Assembly (NCBI GenBank): GCA_036504595.1
Contig: DASXUX010000040.1
Span: 124,001 to 188,000, forward strand
Direction: 5' to 3'
DNA from: DASXUX01 sp036504595
GTDB lineage: Bacteria; Planctomycetota; SZUA-567; H5-PLA8
DNA: 64,000 nucleotides
The position numbers were made by a program, and so were the translations under genes. Positions 1 through 8,992 of the stretch are shown here, piece after piece. The notes under the pieces are model-generated. The model saw nothing but the letters and a program-made list of their open reading frames with translations. It was not told the origin of the DNA and ran no database searches. Each line of letters starts with the position of its first letter. Positions within the stretch are counted from its first letter, which is position 1.

Positions 1-845
1 CTCGAAGACTCCTTCTCAGGCAGCGTGAACTTGAGTTTCAAAGTCGGCCCGACAACCTGCGCCACAGGGGTCTGACCAATGGGAGCGACCTGCATTCCAC
101 TGGTGACGAAGCGCTGGTCGATGGTGCCGGCAATGGGTGAAAAGACAGAACTCTTGCGAACGTCTTCCTCGGCCTGCCTCCATTCCACTTCGGATTGTCT
201 GGCCTCGCTTTCCTTCTGTTGCGCGGCGGTCTTCATCACCTGAACGAGCGTCGTGGCCGCTTCTTCCATGTCGTTCAGTTCGATCGCCGCGGTGTCGCGT
301 TTGTCCTGCGCAATCAGCATTTCGTCCTGGCTGATTGCTCCCGATGTAAAGGCGGGCTTGACGCGTTCCACGTCGCGATCCGCTTGCTTCAGCTTGATCT
401 TAGCTCTGGCAATGTCGTTGCGTGTCTTGCGCTGCGTGTCAGCGACGTCGGCCTGAGCTTTCAAACAGGCATCTTTTGCTTTCAGGTACGCGGCTTTGGC
501 GCGCTCGGCCGCAAGCTGATACGTGCGCGGCGCCACGCGGCAGAGCACGGTTTGTGACGTCACTTGATCGCCTTCTTTGAAGTTGACGCCTTCGACGACG
601 CCGGAGACCTCCGCGTCGATGCGGTAGATGTCTTCCGCCAGCAGAGACCCCGTCGTCTCGACCTCGTATTGCACGGGGCGTGTATGCACGGCAGCGCTGG
701 TGACCAGGTATCGGCGGTCCCGTTTCTCGTCCTTCTTGCCCGTCTCAGCCTCGCTTTTCTTTTCGCAACCGCAGAGTGTAAGCAGTGCCATGGCCAATAT
801 CGCAAGGCTTGACGCGCGCCGAGTAGCGCGGTGGGTTCTTCTCAC
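1..845 (-). CDS. RND efflux periplasmic adaptor (membrane fusion protein), 3' end cut off by window
   Basis: Periplasmic adaptor that would link an inner-membrane RND pump to an outer-membrane channel. Read on the minus strand, a GTG at 845 opens a typical lipoprotein signal: basic residues, hydrophobic stretch, then LTLCGC with the lipid-carrying Cys near residue 28. After it come a beta/lipoyl half (ETTGSLLAEDIYRIDAEVSGVV), a long alpha-helical hairpin rich in Ala/Lys/Asp, and the return lipoyl strand (SSVFSPIAGTIDQRFVTSG), the usual HlyD/AcrA order. The start lies 13 bp after the stop of the TetR gene, so the two form one operon; the pump gene should lie beyond base 1. No in-frame ATG gives a full signal peptide, so GTG is preferred. 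About 281 residues are present; the C-terminal beta-barrel end is missing. Confidence 0.85.
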   Translation of the reverse strand, partial: MRRTHRATRRASSLAILAMALLTLCGCEKKSEAETGKKDEKRDRRYLVTSAAVHTRPVQYEVETTGSLLAEDIYRIDAEVSGVVEGVNFKEGDQVTSQTVLCRVAPRTYQLAAERAKAAYLKAKDACLKAQADVADTQRKTRNDIARAKIKLKQADRDVERVKPAFTSGAISQDEMLIAQDKRDTAAIELNDMEEAATTLVQVMKTAAQQKESEARQSEVEWRQAEEDVRKSSVFSPIAGTIDQRFVTSGMQVAPIGQTPVAQVVGPTLKLKFTLPEKESS

Positions 846-858
846 CGGACATCTGCGT

Positions 859-1458
859 TCATCTGCGTTCATCTGCGGTTTCCTTTTTGCGAGTGAGGAT
901 TCCGAACAGGAAGATGGACAGGATCGTCTCTGCGACGTTCTGTGGCGAGAGCTTCGGATCGCCAAAACGCACCATGCTGCGGATCATGCCCAGCAGCATG
1001 TCGGCAGACGTATACGCATCCGTTCCGGTAAACGCGCCATCTTTCTGGCCGTCGCGAATCACGCGCGCGAAGATCTTGACGGCATCCTGGCGGCTGGCCA
1101 AAAACGCGGCGCGCTTCTTGGACCAGGCGCCGCCCCATTCCTGAAGCATGACATGGAAGAAATCGCGATTGTGGCCAAAGTGCTCGGCCACGCACTCGAT
1201 CATTTGCCGCAAGCGAACTTGTGCGCTCTCCGTCCCGCGCGCCAGATCGCTCAAGCGGCTGTTCAAGTCCTCCAGCGAACTCAGGCAGATATCCGCATAC
1301 AGCTCTTCTTTATTGCGATAGAACCGGTAAATTGTGCCCTTGGCGACGCCGGCGGCTGACGCCACGTCGTCAATGAGAACCTCGTCGAACCGGCGGTGGC
1401 CGAAAAGCCTCGCCGCTGCTTTGCGTATAACCGGACGATGATCCTTCGCGACGCGCAC
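859..1458 (-). CDS. TetR/AcrR family transcriptional repressor
   Basis: One-component repressor, 199 residues, the usual family size. The N-terminal helix-turn-helix is clear (AAARLFGHRRFDEVLIDDVASAAG followed by VAKGTIYRFYRNKEEL in the protein, residues about 15-55), and the rest is the variable all-helical ligand domain. The start is GTG at 1458 with GAGGAG seven bases upstream. It precedes an efflux adaptor gene in the same operon, and a perfect 14-bp palindrome lies 23-36 bases upstream of its start, so it probably represses itself and the pump. Its last codons (…ADERR) are encoded by a repeated GATGAACGCA word, the same kind of repeat seen in many gaps of this window. Confidence 0.88.
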   Translation of the reverse strand: MRVAKDHRPVIRKAAARLFGHRRFDEVLIDDVASAAGVAKGTIYRFYRNKEELYADICLSSLEDLNSRLSDLARGTESAQVRLRQMIECVAEHFGHNRDFFHVMLQEWGGAWSKKRAAFLASRQDAVKIFARVIRDGQKDGAFTGTDAYTSADMLLGMIRSMVRFGDPKLSPQNVAETILSIFLFGILTRKKETADERR

Positions 1459-1480
1459 AGAAACTCCTCACGGATAATTG

Positions 1481-1494
1481 ACTGACCGGTCAGT
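1481..1494. promoter_or_regulatory. Probable TetR operator
   Basis: Perfect inverted repeat ACTGACCGGTCAGT just upstream of the TetR gene start. TetR/AcrR repressors that control efflux pumps commonly bind palindromes of the TGACCGGTCA type, so autoregulation is the simplest reading. The assignment rests on sequence and position only. Confidence 0.7.
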
Positions 1495-1530
1495 TTACTT
1501 ACCACGCACGAGAGTGCATGTCAATGTTAT

Positions 1531-1600
1531 GGTGGTCTGGTCGCTTGGTCGTCTGGTGGTCTGGTGGTCTGGTGTCTGGTGGTCTGGAGACTTGGAGTCT
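1531..1600. repeat. Word-repeat array (GGTCTGGT type)
   Basis: Degenerate tandem of a GTCTGGTG-like word, about eight copies, ending in two copies of GGAGTCT-like words. It lies in the gap between the TetR gene and alr. Only one arm is seen here; related words recur at 16165 and, in hairpin form, at 22863. The rest of this gap (1601-1682) holds short pyrimidine-rich sequence with TCTCCCC words and nothing else recognisable. Confidence 0.7.
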
Positions 1601-1682
1601 ACTGTTTGAGTGGGCTGCGCTTTAGCAGCGTGCTTCGCTGTTTCTCCCCTTCTCCCTTTCTTCCCGTCTCCCCGTCCTGCCG

Positions 1683-3008
1683 TTAGGCGCTTGCGACGCG
1701 GGCGGGCGGAACCTCTTCTTCCAGCGGTGGCAGAATAGATTTGGACGCCGGCATTTCAGGCTGAGCGGTGCTGCGCATCTCGTAACCGGGCTCAAGCGCC
1801 GGAAGTGTTTCTAATCCGCGATAGCGGCGCTCGACGTTAGCGCCGAGCTGTGTCGTGACCACATAGGGAATCGTGCCGGACTTGTCAGCGATCTCTTCGA
1901 CCGAAATGCGGTTCTCTGGCGTGCCGCCGATCAGAGTGACCAACTCGCCGACATCCGGCGGGCCCCCTGGGGCATTGGTCAGCGCCGTCACGTCGGCGAC
2001 GATGCAGTTCATTGAGATCGTCCCGACGACCGGAACCTGCACGCCGCGCACGATCACGTTCGACCGGCCCGTCAACGCCCGGCGATAGCCATCGCTGTAG
2101 CCGACTGGAAGTGTCGCCAGCAGGGAGTCCTTCGGGCAGACGTGCATGCGGTTGTAGCCGACTGGCCAGCCAGCCTTGCGCCAGCCGATATGATGAATGC
2201 GCGTGTACAGACTCAAGGTCGGCAGCAGCTCAAGCTGGTCGCGTTCCGCCGGCCAGGCGCGCATGCCGTGCAAGAGCACTCCACAGCGCACCATATCGAG
2301 CTGCGCGTTGGCATGGAAGACGGTCCCGGCTGAATTTGCCGCGTGCCGCACTTTGAAACGCATGCGCCGTTCTTCGCAGTAGTGCAGCAGGTTTCGGAAC
2401 AGAGCGGTTTGCTGCCGGGTGGGAGCGGGATCGGGCTCTTCGGCACTCGAGAAGTGCGTGAAGATGCCTTCCAGTTCCAGCGTTCTTTCCGAGTTCACGT
2501 AATCGACGGCCGGCCACACTTCGTCCAGGCCGAAGCCGCCACGGCCGATTCCCGTATCAACCATCAAGTGGACGCGTGTCTTCTGGCCGCGGCGAGCGCC
2601 CTGAAGCAGTGCGCGGCTGCGGTCCGCCAGCGCTTTCGCCTCATCGATGCTCGAGACCGAGAAGGTCAGGGCAGCGTCAATGCCTGCCGGCATCTCATCG
2701 GGTAAACAGGATGTCAGCAGCAGAATGGGGGCGCGGATTCCCGAATCGCGCAGCGCCACTCCTTCAGCGATTTCGTTGATCCCCAGCGCCGATGCGCCAG
2801 CCGCCAAGGCCGCTCGCGAGACCGCCACGGCACCGTGGCCATAGGCCTCCGACTTGACGATGGCCATCAGGGCCGCGCCCTGTTTGAGCCGGCCGACCAG
2901 CTTGCGTACGTTGTGCGCGACGGACGATAAATCGACTTCGCACCAGACCCGCGCGGTCTCGCGCGGTTCGCGCGGGAATATGCTGCTGATTTTGCTTTCT
3001 GATCCCAT
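1683..3008 (-). CDS. alr: Alanine racemase
   Basis: PLP enzyme that interconverts L- and D-alanine for peptidoglycan. The PLP-binding lysine is Lys52 in AIVKSEAYGHG (commonly VKANAYGHG). The TIM-barrel motifs MVDTGIGRGG, GIFTHFSSAEE and the substrate-side VGYSDGYRRAL are present, and the C-terminal beta domain carries VVGTISMNCIVADVT. In many homologues the residue after SM is Asp; here it is Asn. The length of 441 is above the usual 360-390 because of a short N-terminal extension and a C-terminal Pro/Glu-rich tail of about 45 residues. ATG start at 3008. It is divergent from the histidine kinase at 3269, with 260 bp between in which I see no clear regulatory element. Confidence 0.93.
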   Translation of the reverse strand: MGSESKISSIFPREPRETARVWCEVDLSSVAHNVRKLVGRLKQGAALMAIVKSEAYGHGAVAVSRAALAAGASALGINEIAEGVALRDSGIRAPILLLTSCLPDEMPAGIDAALTFSVSSIDEAKALADRSRALLQGARRGQKTRVHLMVDTGIGRGGFGLDEVWPAVDYVNSERTLELEGIFTHFSSAEEPDPAPTRQQTALFRNLLHYCEERRMRFKVRHAANSAGTVFHANAQLDMVRCGVLLHGMRAWPAERDQLELLPTLSLYTRIHHIGWRKAGWPVGYNRMHVCPKDSLLATLPVGYSDGYRRALTGRSNVIVRGVQVPVVGTISMNCIVADVTALTNAPGGPPDVGELVTLIGGTPENRISVEEIADKSGTIPYVVTTQLGANVERRYRGLETLPALEPGYEMRSTAQPEMPASKSILPPLEEEVPPARVASA

Positions 3009-3268
3009 CTTATGCAGAACCTCTGAACGCAGCCTGCGTCGGCTGGCGCAAAAGCGTGTCTTCCCCTACTTCAGACTCGCTTCCTGCCGGTTTATCTCAG
3101 GCCACCGCACATCCTGCATCGTCTTTAGCCATTCATTCCTTTAGCGGAAAACCTTGCGCCGTCGGGAGATCGAGTACTTTGAGCGGTTTCGGCACCGTCC
3201 CGAACTTGCCTTGACGAATGCCCTCCCGTCCTGCACGCTAGGATGAAAGATACTGAGCAGAAGGCCCT

Positions 3269-6200
3269 ATGCCCGAAGGCACGCCCAACGCTAAAGTAAG
3301 CTGGCCGATTGCGGCACTTTCGCCGGAAGTCAGCGTCGTGCGCGACAGCACGGCACAGTTCGAAGCCATCTTCAATAGCTCCATCGAGGCCGTCGAAATC
3401 GCGCATTTCGGTCGCCAAGTGCTCTGCAACCCTGCCTTTCGCGAACTGTTTGGCTACACTCCAAACGACATGCTGGCAGGCACGGAAGTCCTGGACCGGT
3501 TCGCGCCAAACGAGCGCGAGCGCGTTCGGGCCTACGGCAGCCTGCGCGATCAAGGGGGACCCGCGCCCAAATCGTACGAAGCACGGGGACTGCGGAAAGA
3601 CGGAACTGAGTTCGAGCTGGAATTGCACGCCTCCACGTACCACTTCAACGGGCAGCAGTACACGCTGGCTATCTTCCGCGATGTCACCGAACGCAAACGC
3701 TCCGAATCTGCGTTGCGCGAATCTGAAGCAAAATTTCGGGCTCTTGCGGAGCATTCGCTGGTCGGCATCTATCTGATTCAGGATGGAAAGTTCAAGTACG
3801 TCAACCCGAAGCTTTGTGAAATCATGGGCTATTGCGAACAGGATCTGCTGACCTCTATCCGGCCGATCGACACTGTGCTGCCGGAGGACCGGCCGCTGGT
3901 CGAGCGCAACCTGGCGCGGCGTATTAGCGGCGAGCAGCAGTCGATCTGCTATGAACTCCGCTTGCTGCGTCTCGATGGCGAAGTGCGGAATGGAGAGGTT
4001 TTCGGCACACGCACAATTTACCAGGGACGCCCCGCCGTGCTCGGCTCGATGATCGATATCACCGCGCGCAAGCGCGCCGAACAGGCGCTTGCCGAAAGCG
4101 AAATACGCCTGCGCGCCATCATCGAAACCGAGCCGGAGTGCGTGAAATTGCTGAGCGCCGAGGGCATCGTTCTGGAGATGAATGGCGCCGGGCTGGCGAT
4201 GGTCGAGGCGGACAGCCCGAAGGATGTGATCGGCAAGTCCGTGTACCCGCTAGTCTCCGAAGAGTGGCGCGAGCCATTTCGCCGTCTGGTTGAGCGCGTG
4301 TTTGGTGGTTTCGCGGAGCGGCTGGAATTCGAAATCGTCGGACAAAAGGGCGCGCACCGCTGGCTCGACACCCACGCCGTGCCGCTGCGCGCCCCCGGCG
4401 GCGGCCCCGTGGCGTCTCTGCTGGCGGTGACTCGGGACGTGAGTGAGCGCAACCGTGCCGAGGAGGCGTTGCGGCAGAGCGAACAGCGCTACCGCGCGTT
4501 TATCGAGCAGAGTTCGGAAGGCATTTCGCGCTGCGAACTCGAGGAGCCGATCTCGCTTGAAGCGTCGTCGGAAGAGCAAATTGACGCATTCTACCGCGTT
4601 GCATATCTGGCGGAGTGCAATGACGCGATGGCGCGGATGTATGGCTTCGAGAAAGCCGAGCAGTTGACGGGCGCCCGCATTCGAGATCTGCTGCCGCCTT
4701 CCGACCCGCGCAGCATCGAGTACTTGAGGAAATTTGCGGACGCCGGGTGCCGTGCCGTCAGTCTGAAGTCATACGAGCGTGACAAGAACGGACAGACGCG
4801 CATTTTCCTCAACAATCTCGTCGGTGTCGTGCAGGACAACAAACTGGTGCGAGTTTGGGGCACGCAGCGCGACGTCACCGAGTTGGAGAAGACACAGGAA
4901 GCACTGCGCGAAAGTGAAGACCGTTTTCGCGGCGCGTTCCAGAACTCGCCCGTCGGCATCGTCCTGGTCACGCCGAAAGGCGCCTTCTTGAAGGTGAATC
5001 CGGCCGTATGCCGCATGATGGGCTATAGCGAGTCCGAGATGCTCGCCAAGGACGTCGCCTCGCTGACGCACCCGGACGATCTGCCGATCACCTGGAAGAC
5101 CCTGAATGAGCTGGTGGCGGGCGAGGTCGCATCGTTCACGATTGAAAAGCGTTACATCCACAAGGATGGCCATCTGCTGTGGGGCTTGTTGAGCTGCGCG
5201 GCGATTCGCGATGCACAGGGAAACATTGTCCATCTGGTCGCGCAGGTGCAGGACATTACCGAGCGCAAACGGGCCGAACAGGAGCGGGCGCACGCCTTGT
5301 CGCTGCTCCGCGCCACGCTGGATTCCACGGCCGACGGCATTCTGGTGACCGACAAAGACCGGCAGATTGTCGCCTATAACTCCAAACTGCTCGAAATGTT
5401 GAGCATTCCGCGCGAAGCGGCGGAGTCCGGCCGCGCCTCGCGGCTGCGGCCGTTTGCGAACGCGCTGTTGAAAGATCCGACCGGTTTCGAGGAGCGGTTA
5501 GCCGAAGTGTACCGCAATCCCGCCGAGGAATCCGTCGACATACTCGACCTTGTGGACGGGCGGGTGTTTGAGCGGCACGCGCGACCGCACCTGCTCAACA
5601 ACACTCAGATCGGCCTGGTGTGGACCTATCGCGACATCACCGAACGGGTGCACGCTGAGCGCGAACGCCTGGCGCTCGAGCGCAAGATGCTCGAGACTCA
5701 GAAACTCGAAAGCCTCGGAGTGCTTGCCGGCGGGATCGCGCATGACTTCAACAACCTGCTGGCGACGATTCTGGGAAATGTCAGTTTGGCCAGCATGCAG
5801 CTCGGCACCGAATCCAGCGTGCGGCCGTACCTGAACAGTATTGAGGTCACGACGCACCGGGCTGCGGAACTGTGCAAGCAAATGCTGGCTTACTCGGGAA
5901 AAGGCCGTTTCGTCGTGCAGTCAGTAAATGTGAACGCATTGGTGCAGGAGATGGGCGACCTGCTGAAGATCAGCATTGGGAAGGACATTGCACTGAAGTT
6001 CACGTTACCCGCCGGCCTTCCCGCCGTTCCCGCCGACGCCACACAGATCCGCCAGGTGATCATGAATCTGATCATCAACGCTTCTGAAGCGATTGGCGAC
6101 AACCACGGCGCAATCAACCTGGCCACCGGACTGTGCAGAATCAGCAAGGATCAAGCGCGCCCGGAAGCGCCCGAACTGCCGGACGGCGACTATCTGAGCC

Positions 6201-6769
6201 TGGAAGTAAGCGATAGCGGCTGCGGAATGGATGACGGCACTCGCGCGCGCATTTTCGATCCATTCTTTACCACCAAGTTCACCGGGCGCGGCCTGGGTCT
6301 GGCCGCTGTGTTGGGCATTATTCGCGGCCACAAGGGTTCCATCACGGTCGAAAGCACGCCCGGCCATGGCACCACGTTCCGGGTTTTGCTTCCCTGTGCG
6401 CCCATCATCTCGGGCGCGGCAGCGGGACTGGGACGTGTCATCCTAAGCGTTTCCGACGAGAGCCGGCGCGTGTTGGAGGCTCGCGTTCTGGAGGTCGCCG
6501 GCTGGACCGCCGTCTTGTCGAACAGCCCACATCACTGCCTGGAACTGCTGCGCACTCATCGCGACGAGATTGTGGCTGCAGTCGTCGAAATGGAGCCACC
6601 TGCGGATGAGCCTGGACTTTGCCGGGAACTGCTGAGTTTGCGGCCGGGCCTGCGGCTGGTCCTGCTTCGTCCGCCGCACGCGCAACCGCTCGGTGACGAC
6701 CTGCGGGAACAGGTCCGCGTGCTGCAAGCGCACCCATCAGGCAGCGGCTTGCTGGAAGCATTGCGGTAA
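3269..6769 (+). CDS. Multi-PAS sensor histidine kinase with degenerate C-terminal receiver
   Basis: Soluble sensor kinase of 1166 residues with no membrane segment visible. Six PAS modules follow each other, each closed by the usual linker (DVTERKRSE, DITARKRAE, DVSERNRAE, DVTELEKTQ, DITERKRAE, DITERVHAE), covering roughly residues 25-805. The phospho-acceptor is His825 in GGIAHDFNNLL; the ATPase has an N box (MNLIINASEAIG, Asn933), D982SGCGM and GRGLGLAAVLGI. The final 115 residues look like a receiver domain, but the strand that should carry the phosphorylatable Asp reads AAVVEMEPP, so it probably cannot be phosphorylated. No partner regulator is adjacent. The signal is unknown. Confidence 0.9.
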   Translation: MPEGTPNAKVSWPIAALSPEVSVVRDSTAQFEAIFNSSIEAVEIAHFGRQVLCNPAFRELFGYTPNDMLAGTEVLDRFAPNERERVRAYGSLRDQGGPAPKSYEARGLRKDGTEFELELHASTYHFNGQQYTLAIFRDVTERKRSESALRESEAKFRALAEHSLVGIYLIQDGKFKYVNPKLCEIMGYCEQDLLTSIRPIDTVLPEDRPLVERNLARRISGEQQSICYELRLLRLDGEVRNGEVFGTRTIYQGRPAVLGSMIDITARKRAEQALAESEIRLRAIIETEPECVKLLSAEGIVLEMNGAGLAMVEADSPKDVIGKSVYPLVSEEWREPFRRLVERVFGGFAERLEFEIVGQKGAHRWLDTHAVPLRAPGGGPVASLLAVTRDVSERNRAEEALRQSEQRYRAFIEQSSEGISRCELEEPISLEASSEEQIDAFYRVAYLAECNDAMARMYGFEKAEQLTGARIRDLLPPSDPRSIEYLRKFADAGCRAVSLKSYERDKNGQTRIFLNNLVGVVQDNKLVRVWGTQRDVTELEKTQEALRESEDRFRGAFQNSPVGIVLVTPKGAFLKVNPAVCRMMGYSESEMLAKDVASLTHPDDLPITWKTLNELVAGEVASFTIEKRYIHKDGHLLWGLLSCAAIRDAQGNIVHLVAQVQDITERKRAEQERAHALSLLRATLDSTADGILVTDKDRQIVAYNSKLLEMLSIPREAAESGRASRLRPFANALLKDPTGFEERLAEVYRNPAEESVDILDLVDGRVFERHARPHLLNNTQIGLVWTYRDITERVHAERERLALERKMLETQKLESLGVLAGGIAHDFNNLLATILGNVSLASMQLGTESSVRPYLNSIEVTTHRAAELCKQMLAYSGKGRFVVQSVNVNALVQEMGDLLKISIGKDIALKFTLPAGLPAVPADATQIRQVIMNLIINASEAIGDNHGAINLATGLCRISKDQARPEAPELPDGDYLSLEVSDSGCGMDDGTRARIFDPFFTTKFTGRGLGLAAVLGIIRGHKGSITVESTPGHGTTFRVLLPCAPIISGAAAGLGRVILSVSDESRRVLEARVLEVAGWTAVLSNSPHHCLELLRTHRDEIVAAVVEMEPPADEPGLCRELLSLRPGLRLVLLRPPHAQPLGDDLREQVRVLQAHPSGSGLLEALR

Positions 6770-6776
6770 AAGGAAG

Positions 6777-6896
6777 TGTGGCACGGGCAGGCCGCGCCAC
6801 GTCTTTTTGTGGCGCGGATTGCCCGTGCAGTTGTGCCCCGATTCACGGGCAATCCATCGGCGCAAGAAGCCGCGCCAATGGCCTGCCCGTGCCACA
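6777..6896. repeat. Cloverleaf palindromic element, copy 1 (120 bp)
   Basis: A 16-bp outer inverted repeat (TGTGGCACGGGCAGGC and its complement) encloses three hairpins: CCGCGCCAC / GTGGCGCGG with a T-rich loop, ATTGCCCGTG / CACGGGCAAT, and an imperfect GGCGC / GCGCC stem with an AAGAA-type loop. It fills the gap between the convergent kinase and protease genes and abuts the protease stop codon exactly. It has the same length and outline as the copy at 9402-9521. Confidence 0.85.
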
Positions 6897-8888
6897 TTAC
6901 TTCGCGGCCTGCGTATTCAGTTGTTTCGGCCAGCCTGGGATCATGTCGCCGACGATGGCCGCGGCTTCCAGGGCCTGCATGTCGGGTTCATCCTTCTTGG
7001 GGTCTTCAGGCGTTGGCGCTTCATCCGGCTTGAGCGACGCCTTCTTTTGTTCGAGCGCCAGGCGCTTGGCTTTCAGTTTCTTGATGTCGAAGGCGTCCTT
7101 GTATTCCTGGCGTTCCGTGCGCGGCTCTGATTTGTCGCGAAGTTCAGAGACATGTTTCGCTTTCCATTCCGTCCAGGCCTGTACCTGCTCCGCCGACATT
7201 TCAGGTTTGGGCTTGATTCGGTCAAATTGCACGGCGTTCTCGTTCGCTTTTTCGAGCAGGTCGGGCATCAGTTTCATGCCGGGAATCTGCACATCCGGCT
7301 CCACCCCCTTGATCTGCACGGACGCGCCGCCCGCGAGGTAATATTGGTGCGTAGTAATCTTGATTTCGCCCGGCAGGTTGATGTGCGGGATGCTCAGCGG
7401 GATGACGCGCTGTACCGTCCCCTTGCCGAACGTCTGGCTTGAACCGACAATGACCGCGCGGCCGTAGTCCTTCAGCGTGCCGGCCACGATCTCGGACGCA
7501 CTGGCCGAGAACTGATTGACCAGCACCACCAGCGGACCGCCATAGACCATGTTGCTGTCCGGATCGTCCTTCCAGGAGATGTTGCCCCGGCCATCGCGCT
7601 CACCAACAACCGGGCCTGAACCGATGAAAAGACCCGCCAGACCGACCGCCTCTTCCAAATACCCGCCGTGATTCTCCCGCAGATCGAGCACCATTCCGGC
7701 GAGCGGCTTTTCCTTATTCAACTCTTCAATGCGCGTCTTCACATCCTTGTGCACGCCCTGGTAGAAGGTCTGGACCGAAATCACGCCCACCAGACCGCCG
7801 GGCGTATCATAAGTCTTGCCTTTAACGCGCAATTCGGCCAGGTTGATGTCGTCGCGCACCAGCTTGATCATCTCGGTGGCTTTGCCTTCACGCTTGAGTA
7901 TCGTCAGCGCGACTTCCGTGCCCTTCTTGCCCTTGATGCGACGCACGACTTTGTTGATGGGGAGGCCTGCCAGCACTTCGTCACCCACACGCACGATCTG
8001 ATCGCCGCGAGTGATGCGGCCGCTTTTCTCCGCCGGGTAACCCTTCATCACGTCCTCGACCTGAGCGCCCAGCGGGCAGGGCCGAATCTGCACGCCGATA
8101 CCGGCAAAGCTGCGCTCCAGCCGTGCCACAAATTCCTCATCTTCTTCGGGATCAAAGTAGACGGTGTGCGGGTCCATGGCAGTCATGAAGCTTTTCAGGA
8201 AGAGCTTGGGAACTTCTTCGTCCAGTTTGACGCCCATCCACTTTTTGTGCTCTTCTCGCACGGTCAGCAGCGATTGTTTCATCGCTTCGCTCTCGCTGAG
8301 ATAGCTTTTGTTGAGGCGGAACAGCGCCGCGCAGGTCTTCAGCAGCCGCGTCTCGCGTTCAGCCAGGTTGGCCGGACGATCTGCAAGCTTGATGATGTCC
8401 TCATCTTCATCCTCTTTCGACGCCTTTTCATCCCCGTTGGCCGCGGTCTTCTCCTTTGGCTTGTCTTCGAGCAACGCCTTGATGTCCGCGGCCCGATTCT
8501 CAAGCCCGTCATACAACGGCGTGTCGCGGGCAATCTGCTTGTCGAGGAAGCTCTTGACGATGTCGGTATAGGCTGAGAAATCGCCATTGAGGGAACGTTC
8601 CGCCAGCTTCCGCAATTCGTCGCCACCTTTGTTGCAGACAGCCTCTGCTTCGTCCTTCAGAAACAGGCTCTTGGCCGGGTCAAGCTGGTTGACGAACTCC
8701 TTCAGCAGTTGGCGCATGAAGGCTTCGTTCATCTCTTTCTTGGACAGATGCAAGGTAAAGATCTGCGGGATCAGGTTGGCAATCCGCTCCGGTGTGAGCT
8801 TCTCCGCGCTTTGCGCCGCGGGCATCGCCAACATGACCAAAGCAAAGAGGAAAGCGGCTCGTTGCAGCAGCACCCTGGATCTTCGCAC
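6897..8888 (-). CDS. prc: Tail-specific (C-terminal processing) serine protease, S41A
   Basis: Periplasmic Prc/Ctp-type protease that trims or degrades proteins by recognising their C termini. A signal peptide (LLQRAAFLFALVMLAMPAAQSA) starts the chain. A PDZ domain lies at about residues 260-340 (IGVQIRPCPLGAQ…RITRGDQIVRVGDEVL). The catalytic Ser463 is in FSASASEIVAG and Lys489 in TFGKGTVQ, with the Asp of KDYGRA between them, as in E. coli Prc. The length of 663 and the charged C-terminal domain also fit Prc better than the shorter CtpA group. GTG start at 8888 with AAAGGA upstream. Residues 145-165 hold an extra acidic stretch (KEDEDEDII). The gene stands alone. Confidence 0.92.
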   Translation of the reverse strand: MRRSRVLLQRAAFLFALVMLAMPAAQSAEKLTPERIANLIPQIFTLHLSKKEMNEAFMRQLLKEFVNQLDPAKSLFLKDEAEAVCNKGGDELRKLAERSLNGDFSAYTDIVKSFLDKQIARDTPLYDGLENRAADIKALLEDKPKEKTAANGDEKASKEDEDEDIIKLADRPANLAERETRLLKTCAALFRLNKSYLSESEAMKQSLLTVREEHKKWMGVKLDEEVPKLFLKSFMTAMDPHTVYFDPEEDEEFVARLERSFAGIGVQIRPCPLGAQVEDVMKGYPAEKSGRITRGDQIVRVGDEVLAGLPINKVVRRIKGKKGTEVALTILKREGKATEMIKLVRDDINLAELRVKGKTYDTPGGLVGVISVQTFYQGVHKDVKTRIEELNKEKPLAGMVLDLRENHGGYLEEAVGLAGLFIGSGPVVGERDGRGNISWKDDPDSNMVYGGPLVVLVNQFSASASEIVAGTLKDYGRAVIVGSSQTFGKGTVQRVIPLSIPHINLPGEIKITTHQYYLAGGASVQIKGVEPDVQIPGMKLMPDLLEKANENAVQFDRIKPKPEMSAEQVQAWTEWKAKHVSELRDKSEPRTERQEYKDAFDIKKLKAKRLALEQKKASLKPDEAPTPEDPKKDEPDMQALEAAAIVGDMIPGWPKQLNTQAAK

Positions 8889-8943
8889 GGAATCGTCCTT
8901 TCGGCTCTTCTAGGTGCTGAGCAATTGGGGCGACGTGATCTGT

Positions 8944-8981
8944 CACTCACCACTCACCACTCACCAAATACCACTCACAAA
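8944..8981. repeat. Word-repeat array (CACTCAC)
   Basis: Four to five copies of CACTCAC separated by CA or CAAATAC, between the promoter of the protease gene and the end of the next gene. The same word, in the opposite sense, appears at 28629-28662 after rho. Confidence 0.65.
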
Positions 8982-8992
8982 CTTATACCATG

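Noticed and set aside
6777..6896. tRNA-like or tmRNA-like gene because of the cloverleaf shape
   Set aside because: Arms are too long and perfect, there is no anticodon loop, T-loop sequence or CCA end, and other copies lie inside a coding region.
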